Part shown: piece by piece, positions 54,449-62,973 of the stretch
Numbering within the stretch: the stretch's first letter is position 1
Layout: the number at the start of each line of letters is the position of its first letter
Origin: Bryobacterales bacterium
GTDB taxonomy: Bacteria; Acidobacteriota; Terriglobia; Bryobacterales; Bryobacteraceae
DNA length: 64,000 nt
Direction: 5' to 3'
Assembly: GCA_025463005.1 (NCBI GenBank)
Contig: JAOAPR010000111.1
Location: 1-64,000, forward strand
The notes under the pieces: model-generated
The model's database searches: none
Told to the model about the DNA's origin: nothing
The model's input: the letters and a program-made list of their open reading frames with translations, nothing else
Translations under genes and position numbers: made by a program

Positions 54449-55705
54449 ATGGCCACATTCGCCCCCGTCCGCTCCTCGTTCCTGCCCCCGGTTCCCCAGA
54501 ACTTCGCCGATTTGGACGTTTCAGAGTCGCTGGTGCTCGACTTGATGCTCCGTCGCGCGGTAATCGAGGGGTTTTGCACCCTGACCGGGCTGAGCCGCTC
54601 GATACGGGTATCGCTTCCCGTCGTCGACACCGTCTTCAAGCACATGCGCGCGCAGCAGCTCATCGAAATCAAGGGCATGAGCGGGAATGATTACCAGTTC
54701 ACGCTCTCCGCCGCTGGAAAACAGCTCGCGGGCGAGCGGTTTCAAGTCTCTCAATACGCCGGCGCCTGCCCCGTATCGCTCAACGCGTATCACGCGGCGA
54801 CCAAGGCGCAAACGGCACGAATCAATGTCGACCGGCGCGTCCTACGGCAGGCCTTCTCTGACCTGGTCGTGTCCGACAAGATGCTCGACCAAATGGGCCC
54901 GGCGATCATTTCCCAGACCTCCATCTTCGTCTACGGTCCCACCGGCAACGGAAAAACCAGCCTGGCGGAACGCATGCTCCGCGTTTATCAGGATGCGGTG
55001 ATGATCCCCTATGCGGTCGAAGTGGACAACCAGATTATCAGCGTCTACGATCCCGTGGTGCACCACCCCATCGATCACGACAACGAGGATGTGGATCCGC
55101 GCTGGATTCTCTGCAAGCGGCCCTGCATTGTGGTGGGCGGCGAGCTCATCCCCAGTATGCTCGAGTTGCGCCTGGACGAGTCTTCGGGCATTTATGCCGC
55201 GCCCCTGCAGATGAAAGCCAACAACGGCATTCTGCTGATCGATGACTTTGGACGCCAGCTCATGTCCCCACGCGATTTGCTGAATCGCTGGATCGTGCCG
55301 CTGGACCGGCGCGTCGATTACCTAACGCTACGATACGGGATCAAGTTTCAGATTCCGTTTGAGTTGATGGTGGTCTTCTCCACCAACCTGGAGCCCTCCG
55401 ACCTGGCCGATGAAGCCTTCCTGCGGCGTATCCACAACAAGATTTACGTGGAAGCGGTCGATGCCGGGAGCTTCGACCAGATCTTCGGCCGCGTAGTGCA
55501 GGCTCGCAATATCCAGGCCGAGTCCGACAGCGCGGAGTACCTCCGCAAGCTGTGCCTGCGCGAAGGCCGCACCGAACTGCGCGCCTGCTATCCAAATGAT
55601 ATCTGCAACATCCTGCTCGCGATCGGCCGCTATGAAGGCCGTCCGCCGCAGATGACCAAGCCCGATCTCGAACGGGCCACCTCCCTGTATTTCGCCCGGA
55701 GCTGA
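54449..55705 (+). CDS. AAA-family ATPase with N-terminal winged-helix-like domain
   Basis: 418 aa. Residues 25-110 (LDLMLRRAVIEGFCTLTGLS, DYQFTLSAAGKQLAGERF) look like a winged-helix segment. Walker A is FVYGPTGNGKTSLAERML (about residue 170), Walker B GILLIDDFGRQL, sensor LMVVFSTNLEPSDL, arginine finger region AFLRRIHNKIYVE. I recall similar proteins in Acidobacteria near secretin or pilus-type genes but no tested function. ATG 54449 has GGAGAG upstream. Divergent from the secretin gene by 53 bp. Confidence 0.82.
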   Translation: MATFAPVRSSFLPPVPQNFADLDVSESLVLDLMLRRAVIEGFCTLTGLSRSIRVSLPVVDTVFKHMRAQQLIEIKGMSGNDYQFTLSAAGKQLAGERFQVSQYAGACPVSLNAYHAATKAQTARINVDRRVLRQAFSDLVVSDKMLDQMGPAIISQTSIFVYGPTGNGKTSLAERMLRVYQDAVMIPYAVEVDNQIISVYDPVVHHPIDHDNEDVDPRWILCKRPCIVVGGELIPSMLELRLDESSGIYAAPLQMKANNGILLIDDFGRQLMSPRDLLNRWIVPLDRRVDYLTLRYGIKFQIPFELMVVFSTNLEPSDLADEAFLRRIHNKIYVEAVDAGSFDQIFGRVVQARNIQAESDSAEYLRKLCLREGRTELRACYPNDICNILLAIGRYEGRPPQMTKPDLERATSLYFARS

Positions 55706-55731
55706 CCGCGTTCCAACGTATTCGCTCGTGT

Positions 55732-55737
55732 TACAGT
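55732..55737 (+). promoter_or_regulatory. -10 hexamer of the antitoxin gene, leaderless type
   Basis: TACAGT ends 6 nt before GTG 55744, which supports that start over ATG 55759. No -35 recognised. Confidence 0.45.
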
Positions 55738-55743
55738 GTGTGC

Positions 55744-55983
55744 GTGGCACGCGAAACGATGACGGTGCGGGTCGAACCCCGCATGCGGAAAGAATTGGAC
55801 GGAATCGCCGCAGCTCTGGAGCGCGACCGATCGTACGTGGTCAACGAGGCGCTGAAGGCCTACATCGACGTCCACCAGTGGCAACTCGATCATATCCGGC
55901 AGGGCCTGCGTGAGGCCGATGCAGGTAAATTCGCTTCCGAGGGCGAAGTGAAGCGAGTGATCAACCGTCTGCGCCGGAAATGA
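55744..55983 (+). CDS. ParD/CopG-type ribbon-helix-helix antitoxin
   Basis: 79 aa from GTG 55744. TMTVRVEPRMRKELDGIAAA gives the beta-strand and first helix; DRSYVVNEALKAYIDVHQWQ the second helix. The C-terminus (ADAGKFASEGEVKRVINRL) is the toxin-binding tail with the usual F-S-E-V pattern. Its stop overlaps the toxin ATG (ATGA at 55980). Expected to neutralise the toxin and repress the pair. Confidence 0.9.
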   Translation: MARETMTVRVEPRMRKELDGIAAALERDRSYVVNEALKAYIDVHQWQLDHIRQGLREADAGKFASEGEVKRVINRLRRK

Positions 55984-56258
55984 ACGTCCGCTGGACCTTG
56001 ACGGCCCTGCGCGATCTGGAGTCTCTGCACGCCTACATCTCGCACGATGACCCCATCGCGGCGGAAGCAGCCGTTGAGAAAATCCTTTCCGGAATCGAGG
56101 CCCTCTCTCAGCATCCCCAAATGGGCAGGCGCGGGAGGGTTTCCGCAACGCGTGAGCTGGTGGTTCCACCCTTGGTAATCGCATATCCGCTACGTCGTGG
56201 CACCGTGGAAATCGTGGCGATCATCCACGGTGCGCGGCGCTGGCGTGATACGTTTTAG
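55980..56258 (+). CDS. RelE/ParE-family toxin
   Basis: 92 aa. VRWTLTALRDLESLHAYISH, AVEKILSGIEALSQHPQMGR, GRRGRVSATRELVVPPLVIAY and a C-terminal VEIVAIIHGARRW are the ParE/RelE toxin blocks. The N-terminal ALRDLESLHAYI helix pair favours ParE type (gyrase poison) over ribosome-dependent RelE. It appears intact. Confidence 0.92.
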   Translation: MNVRWTLTALRDLESLHAYISHDDPIAAEAAVEKILSGIEALSQHPQMGRRGRVSATRELVVPPLVIAYPLRRGTVEIVAIIHGARRWRDTF

Positions 56259-56273
56259 CCAACTTATCGCTAC

Positions 56274-56313
56274 CGTAAGTAGATTACGGGGTATATAGGA
56301 CCGTTCAGGTCCG
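56274..56313. terminator. Two short hairpins after the ParD/ParE pair
   Basis: CCGTAA (56274-56279) pairs with TTACGG (56285-56290), and GGACC (56299-56303) with GGTCC (56309-56313). Neither has a T-run, so terminator function is only a possibility. Confidence 0.3.
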
Positions 56314-56384
56314 ATATTTCGCCGTTCGACCCTCAGTTGCAAGTCATTTGCTGATTTCTCCTTCCAGATCACCATAGATTTGGC

Positions 56385-56390
56385 TACGAT
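56385..56390 (+). promoter_or_regulatory. -10 candidate of the outer-membrane-like gene
   Basis: TACGAT preceded by GC ends 9 nt before ATG 56400; the transcript would have a leader of only a few bases. Confidence 0.35.
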
Positions 56391-56399
56391 GCTTTCAAG

Positions 56400-57254
56400 A
56401 TGCAAGTTATTTGCAAGTACATCTGGCTCTCGGCGATCCTGGTAGCCAGCCTCCAGGCGGCTGAACCGCCTTATTTTGTTACTTATGGTCAAGAGATGGA
56501 GGAGCCGGGAAGCCTCGAGGTCGTATCTCAGCAGCTCCTGGGCGACCCCAAAGGTGGCAACGGCTTCCTGAACCACCTGATCGAGTTTGAATACGGGCTC
56601 AGGGGCTGGTGGACCACCGAATTGTACTTGTCCGGCCAGCAGACCTGGAACGAAGGTGGCTCTTTCACCGGCTATCGCTGGGAGAACCGCTTCCGCCCTC
56701 TGGTCCGAGAGCACTGGATCAATCCCGTCATTTACGTCGAGTTCGTCCACAAAAACGAAGCCGACAAGAGCCTGCGCGAGATAGTGGGGCATGACAGCTT
56801 CGAGGACCAGCTCGAGCCCCTTTCCATAACCCGCCATGAATATGAAAACGAGATCGAAACCAAGCTGATTCTCTCCAGCAACTTCAAGGGCTGGAATGTC
56901 TCGGAAAACCTGATCGCGGAGAAGAATCTGTCGAACAAGCCGTGGGAATTCGGCTATGCGGTCGCCGCGAGCCGTCCCTTGGCTCTCGAAGCGTCCCCGG
57001 ATCCCTGCCGATTCTGCCGTGAAAATTTCATCGCCGGCCTCGAGCTCTATGGTGGCCTCGGCAACCGCTACAGGTTCGGCCTGCAAGATACTTCGCACTA
57101 CATCGCGCCGACGCTCGCCTGGATGCTGCCGAACGGTGTTCGCGCGCAGGTCTCTCCCACCTTCGGGCTGACTGATGTGAGTAACGGATTTCTACTTCGA
57201 TTCGCGATCGGATACGAATTTACGGGCCTCGGACGTTTGTTCGGTGGAAGGTGA
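56400..57254 (+). CDS. Probable outer-membrane beta-barrel protein
   Basis: 284 aa. After a signal peptide (ICKYIWLSAILVASLQAAE), alternating aromatic/polar strands such as LIEFEYGLRGWWTTELYLSG, YEFTGLGRLFGGR and the end phrase FLLRFAIGYEFTGL suggest a beta-barrel ending in an aromatic-rich strand. One CRFC pair lies at about residue 205. No family name is certain. The cytochrome c gene starts 4 bp after its stop, implying joint expression. Confidence 0.75.
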   Translation: MQVICKYIWLSAILVASLQAAEPPYFVTYGQEMEEPGSLEVVSQQLLGDPKGGNGFLNHLIEFEYGLRGWWTTELYLSGQQTWNEGGSFTGYRWENRFRPLVREHWINPVIYVEFVHKNEADKSLREIVGHDSFEDQLEPLSITRHEYENEIETKLILSSNFKGWNVSENLIAEKNLSNKPWEFGYAVAASRPLALEASPDPCRFCRENFIAGLELYGGLGNRYRFGLQDTSHYIAPTLAWMLPNGVRAQVSPTFGLTDVSNGFLLRFAIGYEFTGLGRLFGGR

Positions 57255-57258
57255 CATC

Positions 57259-57663
57259 ATGAGAGCATTTTGCTTAATTGCATTCGCCAGCCTGTCACTG
57301 CTGAGCGGCCAGGGAATTCTCGATCGCGCTCCGGCGAACAAGGCGGCGCGCCAAAATCCTTATGCGGGCTCTGGCAAGGCGCAGCGCGCGGGCGAAAAAT
57401 TGTTCCGCCGCTATTGTGCGAGCTGCCACGGAGAATCGGCGGCAGGCTGCAATCACGCCCCTTCGCTGCGAATCCCGGCGGTGGTGCAGGCTCCGCCGGG
57501 AGTTCTGGAATGGGTGATCGAAAATGGCGTTCTGGAAGCCGGCATGCCCTCCTGGTCCAAGCTGCCGCCGCAACAGCGCTGGCAGATTGTGACGTATTTG
57601 AAGAGTCTGGCCGGCGACTCCGAACTTAAGAGGCTGCGCGGGTCATTTCGAGATCCAGAGTAA
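57259..57663 (+). CDS. Small secreted c-type cytochrome
   Basis: 134 aa. Signal peptide (RAFCLIAFASLSLLSGQG), one heme site CASCHGES near residue 53, and a likely axial Met in EAGMPSWSKLPPQQ. Class I cytochrome c layout with the usual C-terminal helix (WQIVTYLKSLAG). It acts in periplasmic electron transfer; the partner is unknown. ATG 57259 has GGAAGG upstream. The 3' end overlaps the convergent yceI gene by 38 bp. Confidence 0.9.
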   Translation: MRAFCLIAFASLSLLSGQGILDRAPANKAARQNPYAGSGKAQRAGEKLFRRYCASCHGESAAGCNHAPSLRIPAVVQAPPGVLEWVIENGVLEAGMPSWSKLPPQQRWQIVTYLKSLAGDSELKRLRGSFRDPE

Positions 57664-58156
57664 TCTCGACGTTCTCGCTAAGCATCATGCCGCCGCCGAC
57701 CTCCGCATTCCAGGCCATGCCGAAATCTTTGCGGTTGATCGTAGTCGTTGCGGACAAGCCACGGCGCTGCAGACCCCAGGGGTCCGTGACTTCCGGCGAT
57801 ACCGAATCCACGTGGAGCGTCACTGGCTTGGTGACTCCGCGCAGCGTCAGATCGCCGGCCACCTTATAGGAATTACCGCCGGCGCCGGGCGCCACTTGGC
57901 CGGCCCGAAACGTAATAGCGGGGAACTGGGCCGCGTCAAAAAAGTCCCCTCCCTTGATGTGCCCGTCGCGCTGCGGATCGCCCGTATGCAGGCTGTTGAC
58001 GTCGATGGAAGCTTCAATGCGCGAATGTTCCGGCTTGGCCGCGTCGAAATCGACGCTGCCGGAAACCGAATTGAACTCCCCTCCAACGTTGGCGATCATC
58101 ATGTGCCGCACCTTGAACCGCGCGGCGCTGTGCTTCGGGTCGATTTGATAGGTCAT
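57626..58156 (-). CDS. YceI-family lipid-binding protein
   Basis: 176 aa. TYQIDPKHSAARFKVRHMMI, GEFNSVSGSVDFDAAKPEHS, KGGDFFDAAQFPAITFRAG and LTLRGVTKPVTLHV are the YceI lipocalin-like blocks. No signal peptide is seen, so it may be cytoplasmic. Members bind isoprenoid or other lipids. TATCGT ends 8 nt before ATG 58156 on this strand, giving a very short leader. Confidence 0.93.
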   Translation of the reverse strand: MTYQIDPKHSAARFKVRHMMIANVGGEFNSVSGSVDFDAAKPEHSRIEASIDVNSLHTGDPQRDGHIKGGDFFDAAQFPAITFRAGQVAPGAGGNSYKVAGDLTLRGVTKPVTLHVDSVSPEVTDPWGLQRRGLSATTTINRKDFGMAWNAEVGGGMMLSENVEITLDLEMTRAAS

Positions 58157-58164
58157 TGTTTTAC

Positions 58165-58170
58165 ACGATA
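58165..58170 (-). promoter_or_regulatory. -10 candidate of the yceI-family gene
   Basis: TATCGT preceded by GC on the minus strand, ending 8 nt before ATG 58156. Confidence 0.35.
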
Positions 58171-58213
58171 GCGTCCTGTTCTACACGAAAGCAAGGCCGC
58201 CGTTCAATGGAAT

Positions 58214-58714
58214 TCAGGGCAGGGGAGGAGCGCTGGCGGGAGTTTCAGGTTTCGCATCGCCACTGGCCCCGCGCTTAGGGCCGAGACCCAACGCGATCAG
58301 CGAGAGCGAACCGAGCTTGCCATCGTCACCGATGTTCTGGTCGCGCTGGAAGCGTTTCAGCGCTTCCACTGAATCCGTGCCCCAGGCCCCGTTCACAGGA
58401 CCCGTGAAGTAGCCCTTCTCCGCGAGCGATTGCTGGATTTCTTTGTAGCGCTCCGGAGCGGGCTCTCTTTGCGTAGATCGCCGGAAGCGTGCCGATGAGG
58501 TTTGTTTGGCCGAGGATTTCTTACCGCCAGCCGCCTTCTTGCCGGCGGTGTGACCGGCGGCGGTGGTCCCCTTGGACTGCGAAGCTTTGGCCGCAGATGC
58601 TCTCGTCGCGGACTTCTTCGCCCCGTTCGGTTTGACTTTCTTAGCAGGCGTCGCTGCCACTAGCGCCAGCGCCGTACAGAGCGCGAGAACGACGACGATA
58701 ATCTTCGAGCGCAA
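58214..58714 (-). CDS. Peptidoglycan-binding domain protein with Lys/Ala-rich linker
   Basis: 166 aa from TTG 58714 (a TTG at 58747 would overlap htrA). A signal-anchor (KIIVVVLALCTALALVA) is followed by about 60 residues rich in Lys, Ala and Ser, then a PG_binding_1 domain (YKEIQQSLAEKGYFTGPVNG, WGTDSVEALKRFQRDQNI). It probably sits in the periplasm and binds the cell wall. It lies directly behind htrA and may share its transcript. Confidence 0.8.
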   Translation of the reverse strand: MRSKIIVVVLALCTALALVAATPAKKVKPNGAKKSATRASAAKASQSKGTTAAGHTAGKKAAGGKKSSAKQTSSARFRRSTQREPAPERYKEIQQSLAEKGYFTGPVNGAWGTDSVEALKRFQRDQNIGDDGKLGSLSLIALGLGPKRGASGDAKPETPASAPPLP

Positions 58715-58718
58715 GCTC

Positions 58719-60362
58719 CTAGCGCCCCGGAAGGATTCCCGACACAAAGGTGCCTTGCGGTCCGTCCACCGCCGGACGCGTTTGCACCGCAGTACGTCCG
58801 CGCCCCGAACGGGGACCTGCGACAGGAGGAGCCACGCCGCGCACTACGTGGAACGCCACGGCATCGCCGGCTTTGAGCTTCTCCTGTACCTTGCGAATAT
58901 CCTCCAGGGAGTTCACCGGCTGGCGATTGACCGCGTCGATCACGTCGCCATTCTGAATGCCGATCTCCTCGGCAAAGGAGTCTGCCTCCACCAGCGTCAC
59001 CATCACACCGCGCCGGTTGTCGACGCTGTCACGTTCCTGCTCGGTCAGCGCACGCGGCCGGAAACCGAACTTCACTTCGGCCGGGGAGTCGGCCTTGCTG
59101 GTGATCGTCTCCAGAGGCTTGCTGCCGCCTACGATATCGGGCCGATCCTTGTACAGCTCACTCCGGTCCGCGATGGTCACCCTGAGGGTAAGCGGCTTTC
59201 CTTCGCGGTCGATGCTCAGCGCGGCTTGAGCGCCCACTGGTGTATCAGCGACATGCGACACCAGATCGTCGCCGTCCTTCACTGGGGCTCCGTTGATGCC
59301 CAGGATGATATCTCCGGCGCGCACTCCGCCCTTCTGCGCAGGACCGCCTGGGGACACGTTTTCGATGATCGCTCCGTGGTCCACACCCAGGGCCTTCAGC
59401 GTGACTTCCGGCTGCAGGCTTCGATCCAGGCTCACGCCGATCGAGCCTCGGGTCACCCTTCCGATCCGAATGATGTCGTTATAGGCACGCGCCACCATGT
59501 TCACCGGCAGCGCGAAGCCGACGCCCTCGGAACCGCGCCCGCTGGTGGCGATCATAGTGTTCACGCCGATCACCTCACCCCGGATGTTCAGCAGCGGGCC
59601 GCCGCTATTGCCCGGATTGATGGCCGCGTCGGTCTGAATGAAATGCTGGAACGCCCGTGCGCTTGCCCCGAGCTGTCCCGCACTGCGTCCGATGGCGCTA
59701 ACGATGCCGGCCGTCACAGTCGCTTCCAGACCAAAGGGAGAGCCGATAGCAACCGCCCAATCGCCCACCTGCACCGAATCCGAATTCGCGATCGTAACCG
59801 GCTGCAGAGGTTTGCCGGCGTCGATTTTGATCACTGCCAGGTCCGTCTCGAAGTCGGTTCCGATCACCCGCGCGCGATATTCTCCGGGGTCGCCGTGCAA
59901 CCGTACCCGAATCTTAGTGGCATTCTCCACCACGTGGTTGTTGGTGACGATGTAGCCGTTCTTATCGACGATGAAGCCGCTGCCGGAAGCCTGGCGCTTA
60001 GGCGATTCCGGAAGATCTTGCCCGCCGCCGTCCGGACCAAAGAACTTTTTGAAAAACTCGGGAACCTCATCGCCGTTTTCGTCGGGGGCCTGGCCCCGGA
60101 CCGCGCTCTTTTCGGGTGCTGCCACGTCCACGGTGATGTTCACAACGCTCGCTTCGAGCCGCTTGGCTAGCGCGGTGAAGTCGTTGCCCAACACCGCTAG
60201 TCTGGGCACGGTCAATGGCGTCGCGTCGGGAGCGGCGGTATCGCGGGCCGCTTTTACCTGAGTATTAATCAATGTCCCGATCAGGATGCCCACCGAAAGG
60301 GTGAGCAGCATCAAGGCCATGGACATCAGTTTTTGCTGGCGGACTTTTTCAAACAGCTTCAT
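58719..60362 (-). CDS. Do/HtrA-family periplasmic serine endoprotease
   Basis: 547 aa from ATG 60362. One N-terminal anchor (LMSMALMLLTLSVGILIGTL), trypsin-like domain with His in YIVTNNHVVENA, Asp in FETDLAVIKID and Ser in INPGNSGGPLL, and two PDZ domains (GVRAGDIILGINGAPVKDGD and IGIQNGDVIDAVNRQPVNS). A DegQ/DegP-like quality-control protease of the periplasm. A TATAAT hexamer lies at 60413-60418, giving a leader of about 45 nt. Confidence 0.95.
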   Translation of the reverse strand: MKLFEKVRQQKLMSMALMLLTLSVGILIGTLINTQVKAARDTAAPDATPLTVPRLAVLGNDFTALAKRLEASVVNITVDVAAPEKSAVRGQAPDENGDEVPEFFKKFFGPDGGGQDLPESPKRQASGSGFIVDKNGYIVTNNHVVENATKIRVRLHGDPGEYRARVIGTDFETDLAVIKIDAGKPLQPVTIANSDSVQVGDWAVAIGSPFGLEATVTAGIVSAIGRSAGQLGASARAFQHFIQTDAAINPGNSGGPLLNIRGEVIGVNTMIATSGRGSEGVGFALPVNMVARAYNDIIRIGRVTRGSIGVSLDRSLQPEVTLKALGVDHGAIIENVSPGGPAQKGGVRAGDIILGINGAPVKDGDDLVSHVADTPVGAQAALSIDREGKPLTLRVTIADRSELYKDRPDIVGGSKPLETITSKADSPAEVKFGFRPRALTEQERDSVDNRRGVMVTLVEADSFAEEIGIQNGDVIDAVNRQPVNSLEDIRKVQEKLKAGDAVAFHVVRGVAPPVAGPRSGRGRTAVQTRPAVDGPQGTFVSGILPGR

Positions 60363-60412
60363 CGCAGTCTCTTTCCCCCGTGGCTTCACACCTGTACTGG
60401 GCTGTCGTCTCT

Positions 60413-60418
60413 ATTATA
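60413..60418 (-). promoter_or_regulatory. -10 hexamer (TATAAT) of htrA
   Basis: Perfect TATAAT on the minus strand, 50 nt before the htrA ATG. The -35 region is not well matched. Confidence 0.5.
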
Positions 60419-60471
60419 CGGGCCGCAGCCGGATGGACGCGAGCCGGTACCCCGAGGTTTCTTTATTCGGC

Positions 60472-61680
60472 TTATTCGGCCAAAAGCAGCAGGCAGAGCG
60501 CCAGCAGGATCCGGCGCAGCCCCAGCTCGCGGCTTTCAGGATGGAACCACTCCGCGGCAGTGTGGGCGCCGCCGCCCTGCCCACCCGCGCCGATCGAGAC
60601 GGCGGGAATTCCCATGGACAGCGGGATGTTCGCGTCCGTGGACGAGCAATCCAGGCGGCTCCGAATTCCCAGGAACGCATCCACTGCCAAAAGGCAGCTC
60701 AGGATCGGCGCGCCCTCACGCAGCTCGCCGCCCGGCCGTGAGCCGATTTCCTTGAGACGCGCGACCACCCGTCCGCCCGTGGCCCGGCTGTTCTCAGCCT
60801 CGGAAGCTTGCGCCACGCAAGCCGCCAGCAGCGACGCCATCTCGTCGATCCGCTCCGGTTTCTCGGACCGCAAGTCCACCTTGGCTCGCGCTTCGGTGGG
60901 GATGCAATTGATGCTGGTCCCGCCCTGGATCAGCCCGAAATTAAACGAAGATCGCGGCGTGGGGTCGGCCGGCGCAGTGGAAATAAATTCCGTGATCGCC
61001 CGGCTGAGCGCGTGAACCGGGTTGCCGGCCCCATAGTCGCTCCAGCTATGCCCGCCCGGACCCGTGACGGCCACTTCAAAGCGGCGGCTCGCCAAGGCCC
61101 GGCACGTGATGTGATCGGTATTCGGCCCGTCCAGTACTAGGAAAGCTTTCGGCCGGGAGCCATTTGAATTGCGGCAGAGATAGCGCATGCCGCACAGGTT
61201 GCCCTCGCCTTCTTCACCTACGTTGGCGACCAACAAGGGCGCCAGGGACGCATCCGGAAAGGGAGGAGCGGCGCTCCAAGCGGCGGCGAGCGCTAGCAGC
61301 GCAGCCAGACCCGCACCATTGTCGGAAACGCCGGGTCCCAGGAGCCGGCCGTCGCCCGAAACCTTGATCTCCTCTGCGGACCGGGGCGCCAGCACCGTAT
61401 CCAGGTGCGCGGTCACGGCTACCGTAGCGCTGTCGCGGCGGCCCGGCAGAGCGGCTACTACGTTGCCCGAACGGTCCAGGCGAGATTCCCAGCCGAGCTC
61501 CCGAAAGCGCTCCGTCATCCACTCGGCCCGTTTTTGCTCCAGGAAGGTCGGCGCGGGAATCCGGCACAGCTTCAGGTGCTGCTCGTTGATCCAGGTGCGC
61601 TCGCGCCGAAACCAGTCGAGCGGCGCACGCATTTCCGGCGAACGGGCGAGATCGGCGACCGAACCGGCTACCAGCGGCAT
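60472..61680 (-). CDS. M20-family metallopeptidase
   Basis: 402 aa. Metal-binding VAVTAHLDTVLAP, DNGAG in LGPGVSDNGAGLAALLAL, the general base Glu pair in NVGEEGEGNLCG, and a dimerisation domain (ITGPGGHSW-type block here as VAVTGPGGHSWSDYGAGNP). Closest in style to peptidase T/M20B enzymes that cleave small peptides or acylated amino acids. ATG 61680; 110 bp upstream region to htrA carries no other gene. Confidence 0.9.
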   Translation of the reverse strand: MPLVAGSVADLARSPEMRAPLDWFRRERTWINEQHLKLCRIPAPTFLEQKRAEWMTERFRELGWESRLDRSGNVVAALPGRRDSATVAVTAHLDTVLAPRSAEEIKVSGDGRLLGPGVSDNGAGLAALLALAAAWSAAPPFPDASLAPLLVANVGEEGEGNLCGMRYLCRNSNGSRPKAFLVLDGPNTDHITCRALASRRFEVAVTGPGGHSWSDYGAGNPVHALSRAITEFISTAPADPTPRSSFNFGLIQGGTSINCIPTEARAKVDLRSEKPERIDEMASLLAACVAQASEAENSRATGGRVVARLKEIGSRPGGELREGAPILSCLLAVDAFLGIRSRLDCSSTDANIPLSMGIPAVSIGAGGQGGGAHTAAEWFHPESRELGLRRILLALCLLLLAE

Positions 61681-61731
61681 TCGAATTCTTAGTCTACCGT
61701 GCCTGGGTGGTCTATCGAGACCGCGTATGTC

Positions 61732-62157
61732 CTAGATTTTTTTCCCGGGGTAGCGGCCCCGCATCCATTCGACAAACTTTTCCGGCGCGGCCATGGTCGA
61801 AAGGCGCCCTTGGCGCACCAGGGCCCAGTCATCGAACCGGCCGCTTTGTTTGACCTCTGCCAGGGATGTGGGAGGCTCCAGGCGGCCCAGGTACGCGACG
61901 TCGACCACGGCCGATTTCGGATTCTTGGGGTCCGGCCGCCCGGCCGAGCGGACTGCAGCCAAGCCCACAATTCCTGTAACGCTTGCCGCCGAATTGCTTC
62001 CGGAATGATAGATGAACACACGGTCGCCCGGTTCCATTTTTAGGATCGTTTTGACGGCCTGAGGATTGGTCACGCCGTCCCAAACGGTCTGTTTTTCCCG
62101 TTCCAGGTCGCCGATGGAATAGGTATCCGGGTCGGTCTTAGCCAAATAGTAAGGCAT
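61732..62157 (-). CDS. EVE-domain protein
   Basis: 141 aa from ATG 62157. MPYYLAKTDPDTYSIGDLER opens the EVE (PUA-like) fold, with VWDGVTNPQAVKTILKMEPG and GDRVFIYHSGSN as the next conserved blocks. EVE domains bind modified bases in DNA or RNA; stand-alone bacterial members are common and often uncharacterised. No restriction or defence genes adjoin it here. Confidence 0.92.
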   Translation of the reverse strand: MPYYLAKTDPDTYSIGDLEREKQTVWDGVTNPQAVKTILKMEPGDRVFIYHSGSNSAASVTGIVGLAAVRSAGRPDPKNPKSAVVDVAYLGRLEPPTSLAEVKQSGRFDDWALVRQGRLSTMAAPEKFVEWMRGRYPGKKI

Positions 62158-62240
62158 GTGGATTGCTAAGGGTCCTAAAGTCCCGGTACGGGGGTTACTG
62201 GACACGTTCCGGGCGGCAGAGTTTAATCGATGGTATCAGT

Positions 62241-62309
62241 CTGACACTGCGCAATGACAACAGTTTACAATAAAAGGTACTCGCGTCCGGCGACCTCGGA
62301 GGAAGCGAA
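62241..62309 (+). promoter_or_regulatory. Promoter and RBS of the polysaccharide export operon
   Basis: CTGACA (62241-62246), 19-nt spacer, TACAAT (62266-62271), then GGAGGAAG just before ATG 62311. The leader is about 35 nt. Confidence 0.5.
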
Positions 62310-62310
62310 T

Positions 62311-62952
62311 ATGGCGACCGCCAAAAAGATTTTCCCTTTAGTTTTAGTAGGACTAGCCTGTATCCCCGCTTGGGGGCAAGCAAGCAAGAGCGCACCCACA
62401 AACAATCCTCAGGTGTTCGATGCACCACGCGTGACGACCGCGGGGACGGATTCGACCGTGCAGCCTGTGGATCCAAAAACGTACCTGATCGGGCCCGAAG
62501 ACGTGCTGCGGATCGAAGTTTTCCGTGACCAGGACTTCTCACGGCCTGTCAATGTCCGGCCCGACGGCAAGATCACGTTGCCCCTGATCGGCGATCTCCA
62601 GGCCGAGGGCTTGACACCTGAGCGCCTGAACGCGCAGATCAAAGAAGCGCTGTCCCAATACATGAACAGTCCGGAGGTGAGCACATCGGTCCTGGCCGTC
62701 AACAGCAAGGCCTTCACCGTGACCGGACGCGTCAATCGAGTCGGGCGGTGGCCACTGGTTACGCCGCTTCGAGTTTTCGATGCGATTGGTTTGGCCGGCG
62801 GCTTTCAGGAGTTCGCCAACGAAAAGAACATCCAGATTATTCGCGGAGCGCAGCGCTTGACCTTCAATTACAGGGATTATGTGAAGGGCAAGAAGGAAGC
62901 GCTCGACCAAAATATCTGGCTTCAAAACGGCGATACGGTCGTGGTCAAATAG
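62311..62952 (+). CDS. Wza-like polysaccharide export protein
   Basis: 213 aa. Signal peptide (KIFPLVLVGLACIPAWGQ), a poly_export domain (YLIGPEDVLRIEVFRDQDF, VRPDGKITLPLIGDLQAEG) and an SLBB domain (FTVTGRVNRVGRWPLVTPLR). It is a periplasmic/outer-membrane export component for extracellular polysaccharide and forms an operon with the chain-length gene that follows after 21 bp. ATG 62311 is preceded by GGAGGAAG. Confidence 0.93.
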   Translation: MATAKKIFPLVLVGLACIPAWGQASKSAPTNNPQVFDAPRVTTAGTDSTVQPVDPKTYLIGPEDVLRIEVFRDQDFSRPVNVRPDGKITLPLIGDLQAEGLTPERLNAQIKEALSQYMNSPEVSTSVLAVNSKAFTVTGRVNRVGRWPLVTPLRVFDAIGLAGGFQEFANEKNIQIIRGAQRLTFNYRDYVKGKKEALDQNIWLQNGDTVVVK

Positions 62953-62973
62953 GCGCCCCGAGGACTTCCAAGA

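Noticed and set aside
58563-60170. 535-codon open frame on the plus strand
   Set aside because: Antisense to htrA, which has a full catalytic triad and PDZ domains; the shadow is His/Arg-rich without motifs.
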